Shown here: one piece after another, positions 8,174-15,856 of the stretch
How positions within the stretch are numbered: position 1 is the stretch's first letter
Layout of the letters: each line of letters opens with the position of its first letter
Assembly (NCBI GenBank): GCA_910578305.1
Contig: CAJTQH010000027.1
Span: forward strand, 1-25,800
DNA length: 25,800 nucleotides
Direction: 5' to 3'
Source of the DNA: an uncultured Muribaculaceae bacterium
GTDB taxonomy: Bacteria > Bacteroidota > Bacteroidia > Bacteroidales > Muribaculaceae
Position numbers and translations under genes: made by a program
Notes under the pieces: generated by a model
Told to the model about the DNA's origin: nothing
Databases searched by the model: none
Seen by the model: the letters and a program-made list of their open reading frames with translations, nothing else

Positions 8174-9433
8174 TCAGGAGCGAAGTTGTCCGCAGCCTTT
8201 GACAAGCCATTTATAAGTGGTGATTTCTCTCAAAGCCATAGGGCCGCGGGCATGCAGTTTCTGAGTACTGATTCCTATCTCAGCACCAAGACCAAACTGA
8301 GCACCATCGGTCCACGATGTCGGAGCATTTGTATAGACGCAGGCAGCATCAACCATCAGAGAAAATCGTCCGGAGGCCGCTTCGCTGTCAGATATTATAC
8401 ATTCGCTGTGTCCCGAACCATAGCATGCGATGTGGGCTATGGCCTCATCGATGGAGTCCACTACATGCACGGCCATGGCAAGCGACAGATATTCCGTGCC
8501 GAAACTACGACTGTCGGCTCTGTGAAGAAGTTTCGACGGATATACCTCCGTCAACACATCATAAGCCCTGTCATCGGCATATATCACCACTTCATGACGC
8601 ATCACTCCGCTGCATAGACCGGGCAGATCGTATAGGCGCGACGAATGCACAAGCAGACAGTCGAGCGCGTTGCACACACTCACCCTACGCGTCTTGGCAT
8701 TTTCCACAATAGCCGCTCCCATATCCAAATTTCCGTCACGATCGAAATAAGCATGACACACCCCGGCTCCGGTCTCTATCACAGGAATCACGGCATTTTT
8801 CCGCACAAAGTCGATGAGCGAACTACTGCCGCGCGGTATTATCAGGTCCACCATTCCACGGGCTTGGAGCAGCTGCGCCGTAGCCTCCCGAGTCGCCGGC
8901 AGCAATATCACTGCATTGCTGTCCACGCCATGTCGTTGCATCACTTCATGCATCACCTCCACCAGAGTCTCATTGGATGCAGCCGCATCATGGCCGCCTT
9001 TCAGTACACAGGCATTACCGGATTTAAGACAGAGTGAAGCCACGTCACAGCTCACATTTGGTCTGGCCTCATATATCACACCTATCACACCAAACGGCAC
9101 ACTCACCTTGCGCAGATTCAATCCGTTTGGCAGCACACGCTCCTCCAATGTACGATGAAGCGGCGACGGAAGCGCCGCCACAGAACGCATGTCGGAAGCA
9201 ATGCCGGATATACGCGACGCTGTAAGTTTCAGACGATCATACTTCGGATCGGAAACATCCATACGCTCCAGATCCTTACTATTGGCCTCAAGAATTCTGT
9301 CGGAAGCCGACTCCAGCGCATCGGCCATATCACACAACAATGCGTTGACACGGTCCTCGCTCAGCTCAAGCAGAGCACGCGATGCTGCGCGTGAGGCAAG
9401 CAGCATCCTGTCTATATCGTTTTTCTGTGTCAT
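8174..9433 (-). CDS. proA: Glutamate-5-semialdehyde dehydrogenase (gamma-glutamyl phosphate reductase)
   Basis: This is the second step of proline synthesis: NADPH reduction of glutamyl 5-phosphate to glutamate 5-semialdehyde, which cyclises to pyrroline-5-carboxylate. The 419-residue protein is close to E. coli ProA (417). It has an aldehyde-dehydrogenase fold, the catalytic cysteine in SVCNALD, and the conserved C-terminal block FGLGAEIGISTQKLHARGPM. I chose the ATG at 9433 because MTQKNDIDRM places the conserved ASRAL segment as in relatives. A TTG at 9463 would add ten residues without family support. The gene follows proB by 39 nt and is the last of hpt-adk-proC-proB-proA. The unstable acyl phosphate made by ProB is probably handed directly to ProA. 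Confidence 0.96.
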   Translation of the reverse strand: MTQKNDIDRMLLASRAASRALLELSEDRVNALLCDMADALESASDRILEANSKDLERMDVSDPKYDRLKLTASRISGIASDMRSVAALPSPLHRTLEERVLPNGLNLRKVSVPFGVIGVIYEARPNVSCDVASLCLKSGNACVLKGGHDAAASNETLVEVMHEVMQRHGVDSNAVILLPATREATAQLLQARGMVDLIIPRGSSSLIDFVRKNAVIPVIETGAGVCHAYFDRDGNLDMGAAIVENAKTRRVSVCNALDCLLVHSSRLYDLPGLCSGVMRHEVVIYADDRAYDVLTEVYPSKLLHRADSRSFGTEYLSLAMAVHVVDSIDEAIAHIACYGSGHSECIISDSEAASGRFSLMVDAACVYTNAPTSWTDGAQFGLGAEIGISTQKLHARGPMALREITTYKWLVKGCGQLRS

Positions 9434-9472
9434 TTCAGAAATATATTTCAGTATTTCCTTCAAGCCGGGCTA

Positions 9473-10564
9473 TCAGTCTATGTACAAATAGTCGTAATGC
9501 ACCAGCGGCCTGCAATCGTGACGCCCCACACATCCGGCAGCCTCGGCGCTCCCGTAAGAGGCACGCCCTACCCCTATCACATGACCGTCGGAAGCCGCGA
9601 TATTTATCAGATCGTCCTTCTCCCACTCGCCTTCTATACGTGTGATACCTATGGGTAACAAGCTCACTGCCTCATCTCCACACAAGCGGTCGGCGGCCAG
9701 TTCATTGATGTAGACCACTCCCTTTGCAAACCCTGTGCTATGAGCCATCCACCGTTTCACGCTCGATATCTGTCCGCTGCGGGGTACAAAGCGCGTACAA
9801 GCCACATCCGAGCAATTGCCGAGCAGTAGCCGGAGCAGCACATTATCGGTCTTTCCGTTGGCAATAAGCACCTCGATCCCTTCGTCTGCCACCTTACGGG
9901 CTATACCGCACTTGGTTATCATGCCTCCACGGCCGAACCCCGAACGCTCCGAACGTATGTAGCTGCTCAGATCGTCGGCAGGATGCACCTCTTTTATAAG
10001 ACATGCCCCAGGATCGGAAGGCATTCCGGTATAGATACCATCGATATTGCTCAGTATCACAAGCGTGTCCACACGCATCATCGTAGCGATAAGCCCCGAC
10101 AGTTCATCGTTGTCGGTAAACATCAATTCCGTGACACTCACTGTGTCGTTTTCATTCACTATCGGTATCACTCCAGCCGCAAGCATCACCTCCATACAGC
10201 CGCGCTGATTAAGATAGTGACGACGCGTGGCAAAATTTTCCTTCATGGTCAGTACCTGTCCCACAGCCAGACGATGTTCGCGGAACAACTCGTAGTAACG
10301 ATTGATCAGTTTGGCCTGCCCAACAGCTGAAAACAACTGACGCTGCTCCACACTGTCGAGATGCCCCACATCTGTGCCGGCAAGTTCGCTGCGGCCGCTG
10401 GCGACCGCACCCGACGAAATCATAATCACCTCCACGCCTTCACCTCGCAGAGCCGACACTTGATCTACTAAAGCCGACATACGTGTAATGTCGAGCATTC
10501 CGTCGGACCGAGTAAGTACATTACTGCCTATCTTTACGGCCACTCGCCTGCATTTACTGTTCAT
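9473..10564 (-). CDS. proB: Glutamate 5-kinase
   Basis: This enzyme phosphorylates glutamate with ATP, the first and usually proline-inhibited step of proline synthesis. The 363-residue protein matches the full-length two-domain form (E. coli 367). The amino-acid kinase domain (about 1-255) has VAVKIGSNVLT near the N-terminus, ISSGAVASGR, NENDTV and an SNIDGIYTG motif. A C-terminal PUA domain (about 275-355) carries INIAASDGHVIGVGRASY. The ATG immediately precedes the kinase start. proB lies 39 nt after proC and 39 nt before proA, so the three are very likely one transcript. Family knowledge predicts feedback inhibition by proline, but the sequence alone does not show it. Confidence 0.97.
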   Translation of the reverse strand: MNSKCRRVAVKIGSNVLTRSDGMLDITRMSALVDQVSALRGEGVEVIMISSGAVASGRSELAGTDVGHLDSVEQRQLFSAVGQAKLINRYYELFREHRLAVGQVLTMKENFATRRHYLNQRGCMEVMLAAGVIPIVNENDTVSVTELMFTDNDELSGLIATMMRVDTLVILSNIDGIYTGMPSDPGACLIKEVHPADDLSSYIRSERSGFGRGGMITKCGIARKVADEGIEVLIANGKTDNVLLRLLLGNCSDVACTRFVPRSGQISSVKRWMAHSTGFAKGVVYINELAADRLCGDEAVSLLPIGITRIEGEWEKDDLINIAASDGHVIGVGRASYGSAEAAGCVGRHDCRPLVHYDYLYID

Positions 10565-10603
10565 TGCCTATACGATCTAAGAGATATGTACATTGGAGCC
10601 GGA

Positions 10604-11386
10604 TCATCTTGAGGCACGCAGTCCTCTGATAACGCTTGCCGTAAATCCCGCCTCCTCCATGGCGTTCAGACCACGTATGGTGATGCCTCCGGGAGTTGTC
10701 ACCTTGTCCACTTCCTGCTCGGGATGTGTGCCGTTAGCATCAAGCAGAGCCACCGCACCTGCCAGTGTCTGCATCACAGCTATCTGCGCCTCTTCCGGAC
10801 GCAATCCAAGCTCCACGCCGCCCTCCACGGCCGCCCTTATATAGCGCATGGCATAGGCGATGCCGCACGATGCCACAGCCATGCCGGCCGACATCTGACG
10901 AAGCTCCACCTTGCGGCTCACTCCCAACGGAGCAAACAACCGCTCCATTTGCTCACACCTATTAGCGTCAGTCGAAGCCGAAGCTGTATAAAAAATCATT
11001 CCGTGACCCGTAGAAACGGCTGTATTGGGTATGGCATAGATTATAGCCGGCATCTCATCGCCGCCTATCATGCGTTCGATTTCATCAGGTTCCACTCCGG
11101 CAGCCACCGATACCACGGTTTTGCACCGGTTGGCCAGCACGTCACGCATACCGCCGACCACCTCCTGCATTTTCCACGGCTTCACAGCAATTACCACTAT
11201 ATCGGCCGACCGCGCCGCATCGGCATTGTCGGTAGTAACGCTGATATCCGGGAACTCATCACGAAGAGCGTCCAGCTTGCAAGTCGAAGGGTTTGACACA
11301 ATCACGCTTACACCGCCAAATGCTCTGGCCCATCCGCGGGCCATGGCACCGCCCATATTGCCGGCCCCGATCACAGCGACTTTCAT
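10604..11386 (-). CDS. proC: Pyrroline-5-carboxylate reductase
   Basis: This enzyme catalyses the last step of proline synthesis, NAD(P)H reduction of pyrroline-5-carboxylate. The 260-residue protein has an N-terminal Rossmann motif VIGAGNMGGAMARG (residues 4-17) and the dimerising C-terminal domain, which ends in the family signature around VDKVTTPGGITIRGLNAMEE. The frame extends upstream to 11425, but that part lies inside adk and precedes the Rossmann strand. The ATG at 11386 starts one base after the adk stop, which indicates translational coupling, and gives the usual N-terminus MKVAVIG. It completes the glutamate-to-proline pathway together with proB and proA. Confidence 0.96.
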   Translation of the reverse strand: MKVAVIGAGNMGGAMARGWARAFGGVSVIVSNPSTCKLDALRDEFPDISVTTDNADAARSADIVVIAVKPWKMQEVVGGMRDVLANRCKTVVSVAAGVEPDEIERMIGGDEMPAIIYAIPNTAVSTGHGMIFYTASASTDANRCEQMERLFAPLGVSRKVELRQMSAGMAVASCGIAYAMRYIRAAVEGGVELGLRPEEAQIAVMQTLAGAVALLDANGTHPEQEVDKVTTPGGITIRGLNAMEEAGFTASVIRGLRASR

Positions 11387-11387
11387 A

Positions 11388-11966
11388 TCACTCTTCGGTA
11401 CCGTGCAATTCATCCTTGATGGCACGGAATATATCGTCTATCGAACCTGAGCCTTTCACTCCGTGATACTTTCCTTCGGAAATATAATAGTCGCGAAGCG
11501 GAGCCGTCTGTTTGTTATATACTTGCAGGCGCTGATTGATAGTATCAATATTGTCATCCGAACGACCGCTTTCAAGGCCACGCTTAAGCAAACGGTCGAT
11601 AAGCTCGGCATCAGCCACTTCCAGACCTATCACGGCATGCACCTTTGATCCACGTTTGGCCAGCATTTTGTTCAAAGCCTCAGCCTGCTCTATGGTGCGT
11701 GGAAATCCGTCGAATATCACACCTTTTGCCGTGTCAGGATTGGTGTTTAAGGTATTCTCAAGTATCTCAATCATCAGATCATCCGGTATGAGATTGCCCT
11801 TGGATATATATGTATCAGCAACTTTTCCAAGTTCGGTTCCACGTGCTATATGGTCGCGCAGAAGCTCGCCGGTAGATATATGATAGAGTCCGTATTCATC
11901 AATCAGACGTGCACTCTGGGTACCTTTACCGCTACCCGGAGCACCAAAAACCACTAAATTGTACAT
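11388..11966 (-). CDS. adk: Adenylate kinase, short-lid form
   Basis: This enzyme interconverts ATP and AMP with two ADP and so sets the adenylate balance; it is cytoplasmic and essential. The 192-residue protein has the P-loop GAPGSGKGT (residues 8-16), the AMP-site DGFPRTIEQAEAL and a short lid (KRGLESGRSDDN) in place of the long zinc or beta-hairpin lid. I start at ATG 11966, giving MYNLVVFGAPG as in Bacteroidota relatives, rather than at 12008, which adds 14 unsupported residues overlapping hpt. It follows hpt by 22 nt and precedes proC by 1 nt. In many bacteria adk sits between secY and map; here those two genes are adjacent without it. Confidence 0.96.
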   Translation of the reverse strand: MYNLVVFGAPGSGKGTQSARLIDEYGLYHISTGELLRDHIARGTELGKVADTYISKGNLIPDDLMIEILENTLNTNPDTAKGVIFDGFPRTIEQAEALNKMLAKRGSKVHAVIGLEVADAELIDRLLKRGLESGRSDDNIDTINQRLQVYNKQTAPLRDYYISEGKYHGVKGSGSIDDIFRAIKDELHGTEE

Positions 11967-11988
11967 GCAGTATTGGAATAAATATATT

Positions 11989-12540
11989 TTAGTTATCGTG
12001 TTCCTCACTCAACACCCAGATATCAGGCAGATTTCTTGCCAGTCCGTCGAGATCGAGGCCAAATCCGATTATAAAATCCGAAGGTATGTCAAATCCCACA
12101 TAGTCGGGCTTAACATCGGTCTGAAGCGATTCCGGCTTGAACAGCAATGTGGCTATTTTCACATCCGCCGGATTCTTGCTTTTGAGACGCTCCACAAGAT
12201 TGGCTATTGTATTGCCTGTATCCACGATATCTTCAATTACTATCACTGTTCGGCCTTCGATATCATCTGACATGCCGAGCACTTCTTTTACCACACCTGT
12301 GCTGCCGGTCCCTTCGTAGCTTTTTAGTCTGATAAATGAAATTTCAGCATCGGGCAGCTGCACTGCGCGGAACAAATCGGCCGCAAACGGAAACGCTCCG
12401 TTAAGAACACACAGAAACAGCGGACGTTTTCCCTTACAGTCGGACGTAATCTGCGCCGCCAACTCCTTGATCCGCTGCTGTATTTTCTCATTTTCCAAAT
12501 ATGGCACAAAGGTCAGACCTTTATATGTTACCTGTTTCAT
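11989..12540 (-). CDS. hpt: Hypoxanthine phosphoribosyltransferase
   Basis: This enzyme salvages hypoxanthine, and probably guanine, by transfer to PRPP, forming IMP or GMP. The 183-residue protein is a type I phosphoribosyltransferase of usual length, with the PRPP loop IEDIVDTGNT (residues 102-111), an early CVLNGAF segment for the pyrophosphate loop, and the C-terminal base-binding stretch YVGFDIPSDFIIGFGLD. It is the first gene of the minus-strand group ending in proA and has a TAnnTTTG box upstream. Pairing with adk is usual in Bacteroidota and makes sense for nucleotide balance. Specificity between hypoxanthine and guanine cannot be read from the sequence. Confidence 0.95.
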   Translation of the reverse strand: MKQVTYKGLTFVPYLENEKIQQRIKELAAQITSDCKGKRPLFLCVLNGAFPFAADLFRAVQLPDAEISFIRLKSYEGTGSTGVVKEVLGMSDDIEGRTVIVIEDIVDTGNTIANLVERLKSKNPADVKIATLLFKPESLQTDVKPDYVGFDIPSDFIIGFGLDLDGLARNLPDIWVLSEEHDN

Positions 12541-12569
12541 TGTGTGATAGCTATTTGTGATAATTTCCG

Positions 12570-12596
12570 CAAAATTACTAAAAATATCAGAGCCAA
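12570..12596 (-). promoter_or_regulatory. Probable promoter of hpt-adk-proCBA
   Basis: On the minus strand TAATTTTG (12570-12577) matches TAnnTTTG about 30 nt before the hpt ATG. A TTG is present at 12594-12596, but the 16-nt spacer is shorter than the usual 19-21 nt, so the -33 assignment is uncertain. The site lies in a 163-nt gap shared with the divergent nnr gene. Confidence 0.45.
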
Positions 12597-12643
12597 CAGA
12601 TATATATTAGTATTTTTTATATCTGTATTTCACAGGTATTTTA

Positions 12644-12651
12644 TAATTTTG
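12644..12651 (+). promoter_or_regulatory. -7 promoter box of nnr
   Basis: TAATTTTG fits the TAnnTTTG element and lies 52 nt before the nnr ATG. No TTG is seen at standard spacing, and the surroundings are very AT-rich, so a chance match is possible. It would drive nnr and the following DUF4831-type gene. Confidence 0.4.
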
Positions 12652-12703
12652 TATCTCTAAGATTTCCTATAGAATTGTCTGTTCTATATTCACACGACTG
12701 ATT

Positions 12704-14242
12704 ATGAAACTTTTCACAAACGATGATATACGTGCTATCGAGCACATGACATTGAGCGCCGAAGCCATCACCACACACACTCTGATACAGAGAGTGGCCG
12801 AGGGTGCAGCAGCTGAAATAGCACAGCGATGGAGACCCTCGAAGCGAACTGTGGTATTTGCCGGCCCGGGAAACAATGGAGCCGACGCTCTGGCTACAGC
12901 AATGAGGCTGATCGAACGCGGATTCAATCCCACTGTCTACCTCTTCAATATCGGAGGCAACTCCATAAAGGCCGATTGCCGACACTTCCGCGACATGCTG
13001 ATAAACACTTGTCCGAATGCAGACTTCAATGAAATCACCACCACATTCAACACTCCTGAACTCGGAGCATCCGATCTTGTAATAGACGGTCTGTTCGGTT
13101 CGGGACTGCGCGAACCGCTGTCGGGCGGATTCATGGCTCTGGTTCGGTATATCAACGAATCCGGAGCCAAAGTGGTATCTATCGACATACCAAGCGGCAT
13201 GTTTTCCGACTGGAACCGTCAGACTCCGTCGCGCAACATCATCCACGCACACCTCACTCTGGCGGTACAGTTTCCCCGCATAGCATTTTTCAGTCCTGAA
13301 AACGCTGAACTTATAGGTCAGTGGAAGACCATAGACATCGGCCTAAGCCGCGAAGCCATAGAAAAGACCAAAAGCAGTTTCCATCTCATAGAGGAATCGG
13401 AAATAAAAAGCCTGCTGCGCGTGAGACAACCATTCTGCAGCAAAGCTGACTTCGGATCGGCATGCATCGTGGCCGGACGTTACGGAATGGTCGGAGCCGC
13501 CGTACTTGCATGCAAAGGAGCCTTGCGCTCCGGGGTGGGAAAAGTCACTCTTTACGGACCGCTCTGTGCCTATCAGATAGCTCAGACAGCCATACCGGAA
13601 GCCATGTTCGAAGCCGACGAAAATCAGCTCATGATATCGGATATCCGGCTCGATCACCACTTCAACGCGTTAGGCATCGGACCCGGGCTCGGCACATCCG
13701 ACTCCACAATCAACGCCGTGGAAACATTCATAAAACAGGCCAAGACCCCGCTTGTAGTCGATGCCGACGCATTAAATGCCATAGCACGCCGCCCCGCCCT
13801 GATCAATCATCTGCCGATACTTTCCGTCATCACGCCGCATACAGGCGAGTTCGACCGTCTGTTTGGCGAGCACACCACTCATGAATCGCGTATCCTAAAA
13901 GCCCTCGAAGTATCAAAGTCGCACAATATACTCATACTACTCAAAGGCCGCTACTCGGCTCTTGTGCGCCCCGATGGAAAGATATATTTCAACTCATCGG
14001 GCAGTCCCGCGCTTGCCACTCCAGGAAGCGGCGATGTACTCACCGGCATGATCACATCATTCATAGCTCAAGGTTACAAACCTGAGGTAAGTGCCATCAT
14101 AGCCGCTTTTGTACATGGAAAAGCCGGCGAACTCGCCGCCGAGATACATGGCGAATATGGAGTCACGGCTTCCGACATAGCTCAATACACCGGCACTGCC
14201 ATCATGAATATCATGCAGTCCGATCGCAACAAATTTGAATAA
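12704..14242 (+). CDS. nnr: Bifunctional NAD(P)H-hydrate repair enzyme (epimerase / ADP- or ATP-dependent dehydratase)
   Basis: This enzyme repairs NADH and NADPH damaged by hydration. The N-terminal YjeF domain (about 1-215) epimerises R- and S-NAD(P)HX, and the C-terminal ribokinase-like domain (about 225-508) dehydrates the S form using a nucleotide phosphate. The N-terminal domain shows GPGNNGADA (54-62), VIDGLFGSGL and SIDIPSG. The C-terminal domain shows GPGLGTS (326-332), VVDADALNAIA, TPHTGEF, LLKGRYS and NSSGSPALATPGSGD, ending at catalytic Asp444. At 512 residues it is a complete two-domain form. Two glycine motifs differ from the usual wording (NNGGDG and GGSGD) but keep the asparagines and the aspartate. 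The gene is divergent from hpt and probably co-transcribed with the next gene, 23 nt away. Confidence 0.95.
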   Translation: MKLFTNDDIRAIEHMTLSAEAITTHTLIQRVAEGAAAEIAQRWRPSKRTVVFAGPGNNGADALATAMRLIERGFNPTVYLFNIGGNSIKADCRHFRDMLINTCPNADFNEITTTFNTPELGASDLVIDGLFGSGLREPLSGGFMALVRYINESGAKVVSIDIPSGMFSDWNRQTPSRNIIHAHLTLAVQFPRIAFFSPENAELIGQWKTIDIGLSREAIEKTKSSFHLIEESEIKSLLRVRQPFCSKADFGSACIVAGRYGMVGAAVLACKGALRSGVGKVTLYGPLCAYQIAQTAIPEAMFEADENQLMISDIRLDHHFNALGIGPGLGTSDSTINAVETFIKQAKTPLVVDADALNAIARRPALINHLPILSVITPHTGEFDRLFGEHTTHESRILKALEVSKSHNILILLKGRYSALVRPDGKIYFNSSGSPALATPGSGDVLTGMITSFIAQGYKPEVSAIIAAFVHGKAGELAAEIHGEYGVTASDIAQYTGTAIMNIMQSDRNKFE

Positions 14243-14265
14243 TCCACAACAATCTCCACCTCCCT

Positions 14266-15354
14266 ATGAACCGAATTTTATTAGCCATCATAACCTCTGT
14301 AGCCTGTATCACTCCTGCTTTTGCCCAGACCACACAAAAGCTTACGGCCAACAAAGTTAACGAATACGGACTCATATACACACTGCCGGTAACAGAAATC
14401 AGACTCACTGTCGAAGCTGAAAAAACTGTGAAACAGCCGGGTGAATTTTTTCGGTATGCAAAAAAATATCTTGGCATAGATCCCATTACCGAGGCTTCGT
14501 CAGCGTACTCCCTAAAAAGCGTCACCATAACTCCCCAAGGCGCGGCCGACGAATCACAGCGCTATCTTGTGCAGTTCAAATCCGGGTCATCGCCATTCAT
14601 GATGCTCAACGAAGCCGATTTTCCCATAGCCATTAACACTGAGGACGTACCGGCTCAGGATGCCCCGGCTCTCCCCGTGGCCGTGCCCGCCAAGCCCACC
14701 ATACTCCAGACTGAAGCCGCCGCACAAGCCGTGACAGCTGAGATGCTACAAAGCCCTTCCAGTGCCAAACGCGCCGAACTCGCCGCAGCTCGCATATTTG
14801 AGTTGCGCCAGAGCCGCAGCGATATTATTTCAGGCACTGCCGAAAACATGCCGGCCGACGGTCAGGCCATGCAGCTTGCTCTCGACAATCTGTCGGCTCA
14901 GGAGCAAGCTTTGACAGCAATGTTTGTCGGTACTGTGCAGACATCTACCGAAGTCGCCTCTTTTACCGTTCGCCCCAATGGTGATGACGATGAGTCACAG
15001 CAGGTATTCGCACGTCTGTCAGTGCTCGACGGCATAGTCGACGCTTCAAACCTGTCCGGAGATCCCGTTGTTGCGAGCATCAAGGTTACCGATCACGGCA
15101 TTCTGCCGGTCAATGACAAAGGCGAAGTGAAGAGATTCCCTAAAGGCGGATTCGCTTATCGCATTCCGGGATCGGCTCACGTATCTGTATTGTTTGACGG
15201 ACGACGGATAGCGGATGCAGACATCAGCGTAGCACAGTACGGTGTGGTGTTTGGCCTCGATCCAAATCTGTTTACCGACAAGAAAACTCCCGCCTATGCC
15301 ATTCTCGACCCCGTCACAGGAGCCATTACAGAACTTGGCACTATTACAAACTGA
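14266..15354 (+). CDS. Secreted DUF4831 family protein of unknown function
   Basis: The function is unknown. The 362-residue protein starts with a clear Sec signal peptide (about 1-20, cleavage after AFA), so it is exported to the periplasm or outer membrane. There is no lipobox cysteine at the cleavage site. The mature part has a beta-rich N-terminal region beginning YGLIYTLPVTEIRLTVEAEKT, an Ala/Pro-rich stretch (about 125-165), a helical segment with IFELRQSRSDIISG and MPADGQAM, and a beta-rich C-terminal half. The ELRxxRxDIxxG...MPADG pattern and overall layout match my recollection of DUF4831, a Bacteroidota-restricted family; no search was run. It lies 23 nt after nnr and is probably co-transcribed. 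No enzymatic motif was recognised. Confidence 0.8.
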   Translation: MNRILLAIITSVACITPAFAQTTQKLTANKVNEYGLIYTLPVTEIRLTVEAEKTVKQPGEFFRYAKKYLGIDPITEASSAYSLKSVTITPQGAADESQRYLVQFKSGSSPFMMLNEADFPIAINTEDVPAQDAPALPVAVPAKPTILQTEAAAQAVTAEMLQSPSSAKRAELAAARIFELRQSRSDIISGTAENMPADGQAMQLALDNLSAQEQALTAMFVGTVQTSTEVASFTVRPNGDDDESQQVFARLSVLDGIVDASNLSGDPVVASIKVTDHGILPVNDKGEVKRFPKGGFAYRIPGSAHVSVLFDGRRIADADISVAQYGVVFGLDPNLFTDKKTPAYAILDPVTGAITELGTITN

Positions 15355-15376
15355 CCAGCCCAGAGTCCTCGACAGA

Positions 15377-15589
15377 CTACTGCTCGTCGTCGCCCACAGC
15401 CGATAATCCGCTAAGATCCATGCCCGCAGCATCCTTGGCCATCTGTACACTGTCGCGGGTATCACCTGTTGACATTTTCGGAGCCTCGCCGGCTTCAACC
15501 GGAGCCTCGGCAAAGAATGTATTGTAAGCCCACCATCCGCCAAGCACTACTGCGGCGGCCACTATCACCCATACTATTGTTTTCTTCAT
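15377..15589 (-). CDS. Small single-pass membrane protein, unrecognised
   Basis: I do not recognise this 70-residue protein. It begins MKK, has one hydrophobic segment (about 4-27) rich in Val, Ala and Trp, and continues with about 43 acidic, polar residues including DTRDSVQMAKDAAGMDLSG and the end DDEQ. The basic N-terminus and acidic C-terminus favour an N-in anchor with the tail in the periplasm. No cysteine is present, so it is not a lipoprotein. The start ATG has an A-rich leader with no Shine-Dalgarno. It is convergent with the DUF4831-type gene (22 nt between stops), with no terminator visible there. The composition and start look genuine, but it could be lineage-restricted. Confidence 0.65.
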   Translation of the reverse strand: MKKTIVWVIVAAAVVLGGWWAYNTFFAEAPVEAGEAPKMSTGDTRDSVQMAKDAAGMDLSGLSAVGDDEQ

Positions 15590-15697
15590 ATCAGTATCTG
15601 TTTTATAGTTTGCTATAATGGTGTGTCTTTCGCAAGAGCATCATCCGGCTACGAACAAGCCGGCAGGTTTCCACGAATGCCACACTTTTCAAGGCCT

Positions 15698-15732
15698 CAA
15701 AATTACTCATTTTCCGGCAGATTCCGCTCAAA
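15698..15732 (-). promoter_or_regulatory. Possible promoter for the small membrane protein gene
   Basis: On the minus strand TAATTTTG (15698-15705) and TTTG (15729-15732) form a promoter-like pair, although the 23-nt spacer is longer than usual. It lies between the eno terminator and the small gene and would give a leader of about 100 nt. The otherwise gene-free stretch 15590-15777 holds nothing else I can name. Confidence 0.35.
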
Positions 15733-15777
15733 GACACCCAACAAATTCCATCACATACATCAGTGTGATATAAACAA

Positions 15778-15812
15778 GGTGCCAATCCCGCATCATAAGC
15801 CGGATTGGCACC
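15778..15812 (-). terminator. Terminator of eno
   Basis: GGTGCCAATCC (15778-15788) pairs with GGATTGGCACC (15802-15812) in an 11-bp perfect stem with a 13-nt loop. It can be extended by AACAA/TTGTT across a 2-nt bulge. On the minus strand the stem is followed by TTGTTTATA, a moderate U-rich tract. It lies 44 nt beyond the eno stop codon. Confidence 0.8.
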
Positions 15813-15856
15813 ATTTGTTATTATTGTTCAGCTGTCAGGCTGACAATTGTCGACTA

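Noticed and set aside
9434..9463. TTG start that lengthens ProA by ten residues
   Set aside because: The ATG at 9433 gives a family-like N-terminus and a length of 419 against 417 in E. coli; the extra residues match nothing I know.
11387..11425. Upstream start for ProC inside adk
   Set aside because: The added 13 residues precede the Rossmann strand, which normally begins at residue 2-4, and overlap adk; the ATG at 11386 is ideally placed.
11967..12008. Upstream start for Adk overlapping hpt
   Set aside because: Adenylate kinases start directly before the first strand and P-loop; the ATG at 11966 fits this.
15603..15785. 60-residue frame between eno and the small membrane protein
   Set aside because: It overlaps the eno terminator stem and a promoter-like element and shows no protein-like features.
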